NCBI GenBank assembly: GCA_025506515.1
Contig: CM046443.1
Span: 43,300,649-43,364,648, forward strand
From: Flaveria trinervia
Taxonomy: Eukaryota > Streptophyta > Magnoliopsida > Asterales > Asteraceae
DNA length: 64,000 bases
Direction: 5' to 3'
In this document: positions 24,700 to 36,375 of the stretch, piece by piece
Layout: the number at the start of each line of letters is the position of its first letter
Numbering within the stretch: position 1 is the first letter of the stretch
The notes under the pieces: model-generated
The model's database searches: none
What the model was told of the DNA's origin: nothing
Seen by the model: only the letters and a program-made list of their open reading frames with translations
Program-made: the position numbers and the translations under genes

Positions 24700-26439
24700 G
24701 TTGAGTTTCTCAATTTCCATGGCTGTTGGTGTTGTAGGGTCTACTGAAAATCCATGCGAATGCTGAGGCAACCACTCGTTTAGGTGGAGCCTCATATTTC
24801 ATAGATAATGTGATGACGTGGCCAACCGATGTTTTCTTCTGTCTTCTTTTTTTTATTTTATTTTTCCCAATAATATGTGGTACTCCATGTAATCTAATAA
24901 CTAATAACCATAACTAGGAAACTAATATAAACATAAGTATATAACAAGTCATCACACATCATTATCATAGATCTTATATTTTTTTCATAATATTTATATT
25001 TTTTCTTCTCGTTATAAGTGTAGTCGTTTAGTTTAGTGATAGACGCTAAAAAGTGTGTTCAGTTTGAAATATTTAAACCCTTTTAATCATGTTTTTATTT
25101 AACGTTGCGTAGTTTACAATCCTCGTATGTAATTTCACAAACAGTGTTATCATATATTATTTCTTATTATACATATGTATTCAATAATATCCTACTTACA
25201 CAATACTCAATCACATGTCAACAAAGATAGCTCTAGCAATATTAATCGCCCCTAATAACAATGGACATATAGCCTTCCAATATTAGCAACCAATCTAAAT
25301 ACGTTTGATTCAAGGTAATGATACCGTAAAATATCATTTATTCTTTCTATATTAGACACTTTTTGAATTTATATTCCCCGACAAAACATATAATAATATT
25401 AGTGTTAACATTTGATCCTGAAGAGTCATACACTAAACAACTTTATCGAGTAACATATAATAATGGTAGTCTTAATAAATGATCCTAAAGGGTCATCCAC
25501 TAAACAACTTTACCGAGGAAACATTACATTCGATTTAAATGATTAACCCGACAAGATTGTTTGATTATGAATACACATTCTACGTATTAATTATTATTAT
25601 TTGATGAAATAATACTGATTAAAGTTATTGGAAACATTAACAGTAGACTTATAGTTACTATCAATTGCAAGCAATTTTGTGTCATTGTTTCAACCTAGTA
25701 GTATTTAATCTCTCGCGTTGCTTAAGTTTTTGGTGTATAACTCTAGAATGCAAGCATTAAAAATCACAAAGAAAACACACTAGTTGATACAATTACATTC
25801 ATTGATAATAGTGTAGCAATAATTATTAGTAACCCAAAAGAGGCTCGTCGTGGCTGCAATCCAAAAAAGATACAACACTAAACAACGATCACATCTTGAA
25901 ATATCATCATGCCCCTATAACAATATGAAAAAAAACAACTTTGCATAGGAGTCTCGGTCTATCTCAGAGGAGCATAGGCTGAATACCATTGACTCGATCG
26001 AGAATTTAGCACCCAGAACCATTGCTAGCAATAAACCAAAAATAGATAATTCCAATTCGTTCATCATCATCAACTCGGCAGTACACCTTAAATAGCTTCC
26101 TTCAAATTCATATCTCGGTTCAAATGAGTAGTTATTCATCATACCCTCTTAGAAGTAGGAAAGACACACAAATCCCTTCTTGAATGGACCTAAGTCTATC
26201 TTCATCAAAACAACAACAAACTAATTTTAGTGTAGTAATAACATCGCAGTCAAAAACCAAAACATAAAATCAAAAAAGAAACTAGAAATTAAAGTCAGAT
26301 GAAACATAACATTGCCATTAGGGACACAATATACTAACCATTTTAAGAGAGGCATATTGATAGAAGCAGGTACCACATGGATGCTAGTGTGTCAAAATTG
26401 GTGGCCTCAACAAGTGGGACCTCTCAACACCTTTCTTTG
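24700..26439. other. Intergenic AT-rich region
   Basis: No gene seen. About 70 bases are duplicated in tandem at 25386-25520 (units contain ATTTGATCCTGAAGAGTCAT and AATGATCCTAAAGGGTCAT, each followed by ACTAAACAACTTTA). A 75-codon minus-strand ORF at 25915-26142 has no recognisable motif. Confidence 0.5.
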
Positions 26440-27075
26440 TAGAACTAAAGAAAAAGGTCACCAATGGCACCTATAAGACACTACAACCCTCTCCCACCAC
26501 TAAGAATCACTAGAAACCCCACCTAAAACAACAAAAGGTAGCCTCGCAAGAAATTTCAAAGGTAAACAGTGGGAAGTGGAGCAAAAGGTCTGTGGTAGTG
26601 GCGATGAATCATCACCAACCTTTTCCTTTTCTCTCTGCAAGCTAGCGACACACACAACAAATGACTTGAAAATATACTAGAAAAGAAATGATAACAACAT
26701 CATATTTGTCAAGTGGTAGCAAATACAAAAAGGAGGTATACCTTAGCAAAGAGAGGTGTACCCTCGCAAGTAGCAGTGGTTGTGATATGCTACCACCCTC
26801 CTCCTTCTCTCTCTACAAGAACCACTACACATATAAAATGGCCTGAAACCCTACTTAAAATAAGAAAGGGGAGGCTTTATGAGGTTGCATAAAACGTAAA
26901 TGAAAAGGGTAAATTGGCCGACAAAAAGCCCACTAAAAGTGGTGGTGACACAACAACATCATCCTCTCTCTCTACGGAAATCATAACACACACCATTATC
27001 AGCTGAGAACCCACTTAAAAGGGGAAAGGTTACACTTCATGAAGTTCTACAAAACGTAAAGGAAAGGTTAAGTCA
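26440..27075. repeat. Degenerate tandem repeat, three units of about 180-200 bases
   Basis: Each unit contains a CTCTCTCT-ACAAG/GCAAG run, CACACA, then 'ctgaaaccctacttaaaa', a GGGGAGGC-like part and 'aaaacgtaaatgaaaagg'. Copies begin near 26450, 26800 and 26960 and are diverged. No coding signal. Confidence 0.45.
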
Positions 27076-27205
27076 CTATTTTTTTCCATTGGCAATTAAT
27101 AGAAAGTGTAATGTCTAACATGATAATAAAAGTCATATCTTGTGCTTGTATAACTCCTAAATTATCTACTTAGATATTCTAAGTATATTAGGTGAGGTAG
27201 TATAT

Positions 27206-27975
27206 ATGAGAATGCTTAGGTGGATGTGTGGGCACACTAGGTTAATCAGATAATAATGATGATTTTAGAGATAGGTTAGAAGTAGCTAGTATAGAAGATA
27301 AGATAAGGGGGAAGATTAAGAATGTAGTGGCATATGAAGAGAAAACCAATGACAAGGATAGTTAGATTAGTTAAGACCCTTATTGTTTAAGGGATGAGGA
27401 TCAGCAGTAGGTACAAACTAAATTAGGAGGAGAATATTAGATTTACTAGAGTTACAACTCTCTGAAAATTGGTCCAGAATAGGAGTATGTGGAGACGGTG
27501 TATTAAGGTTATAGATGTCTAGGAGAAGGTTTAGATGTGTGTCATAAGTGTATTAGCTAGTAGCCCATGCATGTTAGTATCTGATTGTTTATTTCCATTG
27601 TGGGTTTCTTATTAAGTATTGTATATTGTTACTCATATGTGCTTCTTGTTGTCATTTGTATATTTGTTGCTTAATGTGTGTGTTATGTTTTCCACGGTGT
27701 ATCGATTGTTAAGTGTGTGTTACTTGAGTGATCATTGTGATTGTGTGCTTCTTGAGCGATTCTTGTTATTGTGTGCTCCTTGGTCATTATTCTATATTCT
27801 TGCTCATGGTGTGCTTCTTGTTATCTACTATATATTAATTGTCTACTGACACTATGTTTTCTCCTTATTGGTTGATTTGGTGCTATTGTATGAATTTTAA
27901 CCAAATGTCTCACTAGAAGCAACATCTCTATCCCTGAGATTGAGGTAAGGTTTGCACACATCACATCCTCTAAAT
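27206..27975 (+). pseudogene. LINE (RTE-like) 3' end remnant
   Basis: From 27206 the frame begins MRMLRWMCGHTR, a signature of the C-terminal tail of plant non-LTR reverse transcriptases. It is followed in shifted frames by a decayed equivalent of the usual HLRWFGH-type tail. About 700 bases on, 27900-27975 reads 'acatctctatccctgagattgaggtaaggttt', like the usual LINE 3' untranslated end (recalled as 'ctctacctct...ggggtaaggtctgcgtac'). It is full of stops and only the tail is present. Confidence 0.6.
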
Positions 27976-28136
27976 TGTAACCATTGGTCTTGTTAAAATA
28001 TTAAGGACGACCATACGATATATCATAACGCCTCAATCCATTAAGTCTAAGGTGACCCATTAAGCGCTACACCACTCTTAAACAAGCATGAAAGGTTTAA
28101 AAATTTTCCTATATAAAATGTACCATTAGTAATGAC

Positions 28137-28330
28137 TATAACACCCAAGGCAAATCCCATATTGGCCGTAGATAGGAGATATTCCTGGTTTATAAGTAAT
28201 GTTTGGTATCTAATATCACTAAAGCATTTTAGACATATTGGCTGTGGATGAGAGGAGAACTTCATAGTTAAGCGTGCTCAGGTGGCAGCAATCCAAGGAT
28301 GGGTGGCTTCCCTAGAAAATTTTCACCAAC
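28137..28330 (+). mobile_element. Cassandra-type TRIM LTR remnant with 5S rRNA-like promoter
   Basis: 28267-28313 reads GTTAAGCGTGCTCAGGTGG, then AAGGATGGGTGGCTTCC. This follows the 3' half of plant 5S rRNA, including its A-box (AAGCGTGCT) and C-box (GGATGGGTG) regions. The upstream 'atcccatattgg...ggttTATAAGT...ggatgagaggagaac' fits Cassandra LTRs as I remember them. Cassandra elements carry 5S-like RNA polymerase III promoters in their LTRs. A 35-base segment just downstream (about 28300-28370) is duplicated. It is not a functional 5S gene: only the 3' half is present. Confidence 0.65.
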
Positions 28331-28408
28331 TCAGGTGGCTTCCTAGAAAATTTTCACCAACTCAGGTGGCAACAATCTAGGTGGCAACACCAAGGATGGT
28401 GAGTTCTC

Positions 28409-28440
28409 AGGCTCATCGAGGACGATGAGTCCAAAGGGGG
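28409..28440 (+). mobile_element. Probable retrotransposon 3' internal end with polypurine tract
   Basis: The GAGGACGATGAGTCC ... AAAGGGGG pattern resembles the short stretch preceding the 3' LTR of plant gypsy elements. What follows at 28441 (TGAAGATCATG) could be an LTR start. This is weak evidence. Confidence 0.3.
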
Positions 28441-28960
28441 TGAAGATCATGAATAGGTTGGACTCGCCTTACTTTAGGTTGTTTATTTTTACTTGTAATA
28501 GGTCTTTTGTTAGTTTCCTTTTGTAAGTACTTTGCTTTATGTTTTGGCAGTCTTGCGAAACTGTGAGCGAAACTATAAGTTCGCTCATAGTTTCGCTATT
28601 TTGTTCATCTGGCGAATCCACTGTTTTGCCTGGCGAAACAATAGTTTCGGCAGTGCAGTTTCGCTCACAGCAAAACTGTCTGCGAAACTATAAACTGCTA
28701 TATATTGTTTTGTTTCTTTCTATTGTAGTGCGAGCTTGCAAAACCCTAATCGAGAATCATTGTTGCAAGTTACCATTTCAAGCAGTTAATACACAGAATT
28801 ATCCTTGTGCTTTATGTTATTGATTATCATTAATCATTGTCTTATTATGAATGGGTTCTCATTGTGTTCAATCCTCTTTGATATTGTTGTTAGTGTATTT
28901 GTTGGATATTGAACGATTCTTAATATCATTTGCACTTTTCTACGATCACATGGACCAACA
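28441..28960 (+). repeat. 5' LTR of family B
   Basis: The right end ...GGACCAACA is fixed by the primer site three bases on. It contains the family B motif array at 28553-28690, including a perfect 10-bp stem GCGAAACTAT/ATAGTTTCGC at 28567-28596. The left boundary is uncertain. Confidence 0.6.
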
Positions 28961-28963
28961 ATA

Positions 28964-28975
28964 TGGTATCAGAGC
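28964..28975 (+). other. Primer binding site of family B
   Basis: TGGTATCAGAGC lies three bases after the LTR end and is complementary to initiator-Met tRNA. Confidence 0.92.
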
Positions 28976-29177
28976 CTTAGTGCTCACGATTTGTTGAGTT
29001 TCTTTGTGGTTTTTGTTCAATATCTTGTTTCAATCATTTTGGATTACTTATTGGATGTTTTTGATGTGGAATTGATTGAGTTTACCCTGTTTTCTATTGT
29101 GGAAGCCTTGTTAATCATCAGATCTCAAATTTGTTGAGTCTTTGATGATTTCGGATTGATTTGTGTTAAAAAAAGGT

Positions 29178-29590
29178 TTTGGGATCGATCAGCGAAACTG
29201 TTGTTCTTTCAACGAAACTGTCAATCATCTTCCAGCGAAAATACGGGTTATATTGATTGGGAAATTGTTCTCTAGTTGTTCTGCAAAACTAGTCTTTTTG
29301 AACGAAAGTTCACCAGTGATTGTGAAGGATTTTCAAGTGAAATTGCTGCCGAAAGTGTGTCTGAATGAAAGTTCAAGCTTGTTTCGTGCAAACTTACCAG
29401 GGAAACTAAGCCTGTTGTGACAATCGGCGAGCGAAACTGCTGCCAAAATTGTCAACAGAATTAGATCCTTCTGTGAAAGTATCAGCGAAAGTAGTTTGTC
29501 AGCGAAATTACCTACGAAATTACCTTTTTCTGCGAAAGTGTCTGTGAAAGTATCTTATTTCTTGCCGAAACTACATCAATCTCAGCAAAA
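29178..29590 (+). repeat. Family B motif array in the leader
   Basis: About a dozen GCGAAA/ACGAAA words (GCGAAACTG, GCGAAAGT, GCGAAATTAC) lie between the primer site and the gag ATG at 29596. The same word fills the LTR U3. Confidence 0.8.
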
Positions 29591-29595
29591 CTATC

Positions 29596-32465
29596 ATGTC
29601 TAAGTTAACATCACTCACACTTGCAAATCTTGAAAGTGTTGCTCCCAATAGACCTCCGAGACTTATTAACGGAGACAATTTTGAAGATTGGAGAGATGTC
29701 TCAAGGCCTTTTTCTTCTACACTAATCACAACTAATGGGAATCGATTATTTCTGGTCCTCACATACCAACGGTTACTGTTGGTGATATTGTCTCTCAAAA
29801 TAAGGACCCATCCTCTTTCATTGAAAATGATCTGAAGTTGATCGACCGTGATCAAAAGGCTTTTGGTGCTTTAACCCTCTGTTTGGCTCCAGACATTTAT
29901 AATCGTTTTGCAGAGCATAAAAATGCTAAATACCTTTACGATGCACTGTGTGAGTTTTATGATGGCAATGCAGATTTGGTAAAGGACAAGAGCATTCAAG
30001 CTGAGAAGGAATTCAACTCTTTTGTTGGATACAAGAACGAGAGTTTGACAGATCTCACAAATCGTTTCTTGACTAGTTCAAGCACCTTAAAGAAATTTGA
30101 TGAAAAGCTTTCCAACAGTGAACAAGTTAACAGGCTTCTAGATTCTCTCCCACCTCAGGATGGATATTATCAATAAGCTGAAATCCTTTGAGTTCATAGA
30201 CTACAAGCTGATGGATATTATCAACAAGCTGAAATCCTTTGAGTTGGATATGAAGAGACGAGAATTTAACCAGACTATGATGTCCACATCTGGTTTTTCA
30301 CAAAATGCTGCTTTACTGTCATCCGCTGCAAGCTCTCAGATTCAAAATTCAATTCAAGGAGGAGTTAACACAAGTACTTTTTCAGGTGGAAATAATAGTT
30401 TAGGAAGAGATTTGAGTAATTCTAAGACTAATGTTGAAACTTCAATCCCATCAGAAACAATGGCTCTTTTGGAATGTTTGTTCAAAGCTATGAAGCACTA
30501 GTAGCAGAGAGTTGAAAAGGAAGGGAATGACTATAGAAGACATGTATCAGGTGGATCCTGATGATATTGAAGAAACTGATATTCAATGGCAGATGGCTAT
30601 GTTGACCCTTAGAGCTCGAAGATTTACGGAAAGAACTGGATGGAAGAACTTCGGTGGTCAATCATCTAATTCAAAACTGGGATTTGATAAGTCCAAATTG
30701 AGATGCTTCAACTGCAAACAATTGGGACACATTAAACGTGATTGTCCATCTCAAATTGTCACCGATTCAAGCAATTCAGGAGTTCCTAGGTTAACAGCTG
30801 AGAAGGAAAAGGAAGATATGTATCAAAAAAAAGACTGCATTGATTTCTAACTTTGATTGGAGTGCTGAGGTTGAGGAAACAAGAACTGAGATAAATCATG
30901 CTTTAGTTGCTGAGCTTGTTGAAGGGAATGAAAAGGAAGATGGTAAAGATGGATTGATCTTTTCAAGGAATTCAAAAGGGAAGTTGTGACATCTAAAAAT
31001 GAGGAGGTAGAGAAAGATGCTGGAATAGGGGGAGGTAAATCTGTAGGTATAATAGAGGAAGGAAGTTCATGCACTGGGCAAAGAATGGATTATGATGATG
31101 ATGCTGCCACTGTTGAGGAAAGAAAAGAAGTCAAGTACTCCGGTGTGCCAATGTGAAAAAGCCTTAGCTGCTGAAAGGATTGTGATGGGACTTCCATATG
31201 AGGTAATTCAGGATATGTGCTCATCTGCTTGCAAAATTAGATTATTTGGGATTTATAAAGCTAATCGACTATTAATTGATAATGAAAAGGATTTAAAGCG
31301 AATCAATGATGTACATAAAATCAATGAATCAAAATACTTTGTTAAATTAAATGAGGCTTAAAAGAAAATGATCATTTAAAACGAATTGTTTTGGAAAGAA
31401 ATGTTGAGATTAACACTTTGACTGAATGAGTTGCCCTTGCTGAATTTGAAACAAGCAAACTTCAGTCAAAGTTAGACAAAGGGACATTTCAGGTATGAAA
31501 CATGATGATCTATGTAAATCTCAACGGGGAGCTAGGATTAAAACAGGACTGGGTTATGAAAACGTAAAGGTTTATCCTCCACCTAGTACATACTGTTATT
31601 CTCCTATGCCTATTCCTCATCCTTCTAATGATTTAATCAAAATAGATACTGACAGTATGTCTGTAGGTTTAGAGGGGTGTTAACTCTAAGCACGTTCGTG
31701 AAGACTACAACTATGGACCAACTAGTGGGTTGTGATGCACTAGTATTAGTACACCCGATTGTCAGCAATCTGTTTTAGATCACAAGTCTAGTTTAAATTA
31801 TGTTTTTGTTTCTAGTCACCTGTAACAGACTCTGTTGTCTCAAATTCTCATGATGGTTCTATTTCATCTTTTAATTCAGTATATTGTGGTGATGTCTTTT
31901 ATTCTAGTGATGATTGTGATGTAACTGATCTTTTTGCAAAATCAACTAAACAACTTAAAACTAATTGTTTTGAAAAGTTCTTTTCTCATCCCATTCCATC
32001 TTTCACTCTATCAAATATGTCTTTATCTGATGAAAGAATTACCTCTATGTCTGAAACTACTACCAGTGGAATTAGTTCTACTAGTACGTCAGATGAACAT
32101 TCATCTATTTTTGTAAATAATAATCTTGTTCAAATAATATCGACTGTTGGCATAAAGGAGTCATTTAGTGACATCGATTCTAGTGTATCTGAATGTGTTG
32201 AGGAAATTATCATTGATCATATTCTTACCTCATCACATCACAGACCTAAACACAAACCTCATTGTTTCAGGTGTGGTCAAGAGGACCATCTTGTCAAGAA
32301 TTGTCCTACTTTGCTTAGTAGACATTTTAATAGGAACTGTTTTGGAAATAAATTAACAAAATTGGTTAATAATTTCTTTTGCAAAAATCTGCTTCATTTA
32401 AAGATAAAGTTGTTCAATCTTGGGTTCCTATCACACCTGGTTAATCTGTTCTTTATTCATTTCAG
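29596..32465 (+). pseudogene. Gag of family B (two CCHC knuckles), broken
   Basis: The ATG at 29596 (MSKLTSLTLANLESV) leads into PRLINGDNFEDWRDV, the start of a copia gag; a frameshift follows. 29838-30176 continues with ALTLCLAPDIYNRF and FNSFVGYKNESLTDLTNRFL (UBN2 domain). A 51-base tandem duplication at about 30160-30260 repeats MDIINKLKSFE. Knuckle 1 (CFNCKQLGHIKRDC) is at 30704-30745 and knuckle 2 (CFRCGQEDHLVKNC) at 32263-32304, 1.56 kb apart. Between them are charged frames with an Ile/Glu/Lys-rich helix (31092-31361). Several stops make it non-functional. Confidence 0.8.
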
Positions 32466-32484
32466 GAGTCATCCACTAAGATTG

Positions 32485-32720
32485 TAAACAGCATGTGGCA
32501 TGTAGATAGTGGTTGCTCCAAACACATGATAGGACTAAAAGACTTACTGACCAATTATCAGATTATGAGGCGGAGGATATGTTTCTTTGCTGGCGACACA
32601 AAAAGGGTGGAAAATGATTGGGCAAGGAGAAGTTTCTAATGGTTCTTTAACCTTGGAAAAAGTCAACTATGTTCCTGAGCTAGCATTTATCTTCTGAGTC
32701 TTTCTCAAATCTGCGATAAA
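32485..32720 (+). pseudogene. Copia protease of family B, broken
   Basis: MWHVDSGCSKHMIGLKDLL at about 32492-32548 carries the DSG active site and the K-H-M motif. The following frame reads FFAGDTKR and VNYVPELAF-like blocks, as in copia proteases, with slips. Confidence 0.8.
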
Positions 32721-32889
32721 GACATTCCTGTCTTGTTTAAATCTGATGAATGTCTATTTTTAAAATCAGAAATTGATATTCCAGATGATTTGATTATTAT
32801 GCGTGCTCCCAGAAAACATGATACATATCTTCTTGATATGAACTCAGCGAGTCAAAGTCTACAGCAACTTGCCTTCTTTCTAAAGCTTC

Positions 32890-33737
32890 AACTTTGAATC
32901 TCTCTATGGCATCGTCGATTGGGCCACGTTAATTTTAAATATTTAATAAATTAGTAAACACAACAATCTCATGAGAGGACTTCCTTCCAAAGATTTTTCT
33001 ATTAATGAAAAATGTATGGCATGTGCCAAAGGCAAACAACACAAGAAGCCACATAAGCCCAAACTTGAAAACAACATCTCTTCTCCTCTCAAGTTGTTAC
33101 ATACTGATTTGTTTGGCCCAATTAGCGTTAAATCTATTGCTAAAAAATCCTTTTGTCTTGTTGTTACAGATGATTTCTCTAGATACTCATGGGTGAGATT
33201 CCTTGCTCACAAAGGGAGGTTGCTGAAGAATTATAGAAATTAATTCTTTTTATCGAGACAATCAACAAGAGAAAGGTTATGGGTCTAAGAAGCGACAATG
33301 ACACTGAATTCAAAAATCAGATTCTTGATTCTTTCTGTGCTCAAATGGGGATTGTAAGACAGTTTAGTGCCGCCAAGACACCTCAACAAAATGGTGTAGC
33401 TAAACGAAAGAATCGCACTCTCATTGAAGCTGCACGTACAATGCTGATAGAATCTACTTTACCCATTATCTTCTGGGTTGAAGTAGTAAATTGTGCTTCA
33501 TATGTTTTAAATCGAGTGTTGATTGTCAAGGATAAGATGAAGACTCCTTATGAACTTTTACATAAAAGGAAACCTTTAATTGACTTCTTTCGACCATTTG
33601 GATGTTCATGCACTCTTCTGAACACTAAATCACAGAAGACAAAGTTTGGTGCTGTATCTGATGAATGTTACTTTGTTGGATACTCTTCTTCTTATAAGGC
33701 CTATCGCGTTTATAACAAGAGAACACGTATCGTATAA
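32890..33737 (+). pseudogene. Copia integrase of family B, nearly readable
   Basis: LWHRRLGHVNFKYL near 32905 begins the GAG_pre-integrase region. CMACAKGKQHKKPHK then LLHTDLFGPI (33010-33120) gives the Cys pair and first Asp. VVTDDFSRYSWVRFL follows near 33160. The frame 33279-33737 holds LRSDNDTEFKNQ (second Asp) and NGVAKRKNRTLIEAAR, where the usual catalytic Glu of VAERKN is changed to Lys. It ends AYRVYNKRT. Frameshifts lie near 33240 and at the end. Confidence 0.85.
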
Positions 33738-33739
33738 GA

Positions 33740-34277
33740 GTCGTTCTATGTTGATTGGCAGGAGTCTAACTCTTTTGATGTTCGATCTGAACCAGCATGA
33801 TTCTTTGACTTCGATACTGTGTTTAATTCATTCAATCTTCCAGCTTTCGACGATGATGCGTCCACTCCAAATGTTCAAACCAACATTATCTCCTCCACTT
33901 CATTACCTGTCCATTCCACCCTATCTGCAAATGATGCCATTTCAGCTGATGTTGGTTCATCTTCTCCATTGTTGGATACTTTTTCACCAACATCTCCTTC
34001 CTCATCACCTACATCTATCCCCTCACAACCTATTCCCTCTCCCTCTCCCTCATCTAATCCTACACAATTTGTGAGTGAAACTTCTCCTCACATTTTCCCT
34101 TCAGACACTGACTACAAAACTTTGAAAGATCATCCTCTTGATAATGTTATTGGATCTGTCTCTCATGGTGTTCGGACGTGGAGTCAATCTGGTTTGATTA
34201 ACATCTGTCTCTTTTCCTGCTTCATTTCTCAAACCATCCTAAAAAATGTGCACGCCGCTCCACTGGATCCTTGCTAG
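33740..34277 (+). pseudogene. Ser/Pro/Thr-rich linker of family B pol
   Basis: 33819-34277 is dominated by Ser, Thr and Pro (SPTSPSSSPTSIPSQPIPSP) and ends with NVIGSVSHGVRT and CFISQTILKNVHAA, the copia block before RT. Confidence 0.75.
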
Positions 34278-35270
34278 GTGGAGTCAATGCAATTGGAGCT
34301 TCAACAATTCCGAAAGCTTAAAGTTTGGACCTTGGTTGATTTGCCTCCTAACAAATGCCCAATTGGTACAAAATGGGTGTTTAAGAACAAACCGGATGAT
34401 CGTGGTGTGGTGGTGCGTAACAAGTCTAGACTTGTTGTGCAAGGTTTTGCTCAAGAAGAAGGGATTGACTATACTGAAGTCTTCACTCCTATCGCCTGTC
34501 TTGAAGCATTCAGGATCTTTCTCGCTCTTGCTGCCTATAAACAGTTCAAGGTCTATCACATGGATGTTAAGTGTGCTTTTCTTTACGGAGTCATTGATGA
34601 GGAGATATTTGTGTGTCAACACCAGGTTTTGAGGATCCTGACTTTCCAGATAAAGTCTATAAGCTTGACAAGTCGCTGTATGGTCTTCATCAAGCACCTA
34701 GAATCTGGTATGAGACCCTGACACAGTATCTCTTAAGCAATGGTTTCTCTTGTGGTACCATCGATATGACTCTCTTCAAAAAGGAAGTGAATGGTGAAAT
34801 GCTTTTGTCCAAGTTTATGTTGATGATATCATTTTTGGCTTACCAATTCACTTCTATGTTGGGAGTTCGAAGAGGTGATGCGTCAACGGTTTGAAATGAG
34901 TATGAGGGGAGAAATGTGCTTCTTTCTTGGTTTACAGTTGAACAAAAGCAAGAAGGAATTCTAATTCATCAGGAGAAGTACATTAAACAAATCTTGAAGA
35001 AATTCAAGATGGACGACTCCTCTCCTGAAATGACTCTCTTTACTGCTCAGACGTGTCTCACTCCTGATGAGAACGGGAAACATTTTGATCCTCATCTCTA
35101 TAGATCTATGTTCGGTTCCTTCATGTATCTTACAGCCAGTCGTTCTGATATCACTTTTGCTATAGGATACTATGCTCGATATCAGTCGGCCCCAAAAGAG
35201 TCACATGAGAAAGCTGTCAAGAGAATATTACGTTATCTCAAAGGCTCATCTCGCTTAGGTCTATAGTATC
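34278..35270 (+). pseudogene. Reverse transcriptase of family B, broken
   Basis: 34278-34721 reads VDLPPNKCPIGTKWVFKNK, EEGIDYTEVFTPIACLEAFR and VYHMDVKCAFLYGVIDEEIF (catalytic Asp). After a frameshift come KLDKSLYGLHQAPRIWYETL and the YVDD motif at 34816-34827 (VYVDDIIFG in the third frame). 34916-35266 continues into the thumb and connection (YLTASRSDITFAIGYYARYQ). Confidence 0.88.
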
Positions 35271-35611
35271 CTTATGGAGGGAATTTTGATTTACATTCTT
35301 ATTCTGATAGTGATTCTAATGGTTGTAGGTTAAACAAAAAATTGGTGTCTGGAGGATGTCAATATCTGGGGGAAATTGTTTGGTGTCATGGCAGAGCAAG
35401 AAACAAACTACTGTCTCTCTTTCTACAGGAGAAGCAAAATACATTGCTGCCTCTAGCTGTTGTTCCCAAGTCTTTGGATACAACACCAAATGATTGACTA
35501 TGAAATTAACTTTCTCCATACGCCGTTGTTTTGCGATAACGAAGTAGCCATTGGATTGCAAAAAATCCTATTCATCATTCCCGTACCAAGCACATCAAAA
35601 CTCGGATTCAT
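35271..35611 (+). pseudogene. RNase H of family B, cut by the C insertion
   Basis: HSYSDSDSNG, a slipped GGCQYL, the frame KKQTTVSLSTGEAKYIAASS, and RTKHIK near 35590-35600 are the copia RNase H landmarks. The frame stops at 35611, where the TG of the family C LTR begins. The 3' half is outside the window. Confidence 0.85.
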
Positions 35612-36350
35612 TGTTAGGATCAGGTATTTGCACGAAACACCAACTGATTAACATGTTAGACCAAACCAAATAGTGCGGAATCCTATTTGATTGGCAATCC
35701 AATCAGTGAGAACGCATGTAGAAACAATAATGTATTGAAACTAACGTCAACAATCGATTAGAAATCGATTTACAGTGTTCTATGAACTTGGAGTACGAAC
35801 TTAGAGGCTTCTGGACGGCTAGGGTACGTCTGGAGTCGAAGTGGATTGAATGCTTACTTTTTTCCACGAATTAGGTGGTATTTATAGGTTAGGGTTGCTC
35901 ATTCGGGTGACTGAACCATTAACATGGTTCATTCGTGCGATTGAGCCATGCAGTTGATCCATTCGCACGACTGAGTGTTCAGTCGTGCGACTGAGCCAAT
36001 CTCATGTTATAGTCGTACGACTGATCCAGTCTCCTGGTTCAGTCGTGCGACTGAGTCATTTGCATGAAGTTGTTCATGCATATGGTCCATTAGCACGGGC
36101 CATTCGCATGAGAACTTCATGTTGTTCAGTTTGAATGTATTAACCATAGTAATGTTATTTATATTAGTTCAATCAACCACAAACCTATATAATAAAGTCA
36201 ATGTGTGTTAAACAACTCATTAATGAAATATTAAACATTATAAACTCAACCAAACATTTTTATTTCATTAAGTACCCAACTATTACATAAGTGTAAGAAA
36301 ACATAGACATATTACATTAAGATTAGAATCAAGGTACACATGTATCAACA
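35612..36350 (-). repeat. 3' LTR of family C
   Basis: 739 bases, TGTTAGGATCAGG at the left and ...TGTATCAACA at the right. On the minus strand the U3 motif array (35898-36120) lies immediately upstream of TATAAATA (35879-35886). The array contains the perfect palindrome AGTCGTACGACT at 36011-36022. Confidence 0.92.
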
Positions 36351-36352
36351 AA

Positions 36353-36361
36353 CTCCCCCTT
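36353..36361 (-). other. Polypurine tract of family C
   Basis: AAGGGGGAG on the minus strand, two bases before the 3' LTR. Confidence 0.85.
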
Positions 36362-36375
36362 GGACCTAGATTCAT

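Larger units (their letters stand above)
28441..35611 (+). mobile_element. Ty1/copia retrotransposon, family B, 5' part (interrupted by family C)
   Basis: It contains an LTR ending CCAACA at 28960, a primer site, gag, protease, integrase, RT and part of RNase H. The sequence stops inside RNase H at 35611, where the LTR of family C begins. The 3' remainder must lie beyond the window, on the far side of C. The left LTR limit (28441) is a guess, as the second LTR is not in view. Confidence 0.85.

Noticed and set aside
25915..26142. 75-codon ORF on the minus strand
   Set aside because: No family resemblance, no splice or promoter context, AT-rich surroundings.
28267..28313. 5S rRNA gene
   Set aside because: Only the 3' half of 5S is present, and it is diverged, inside LTR-like sequence.
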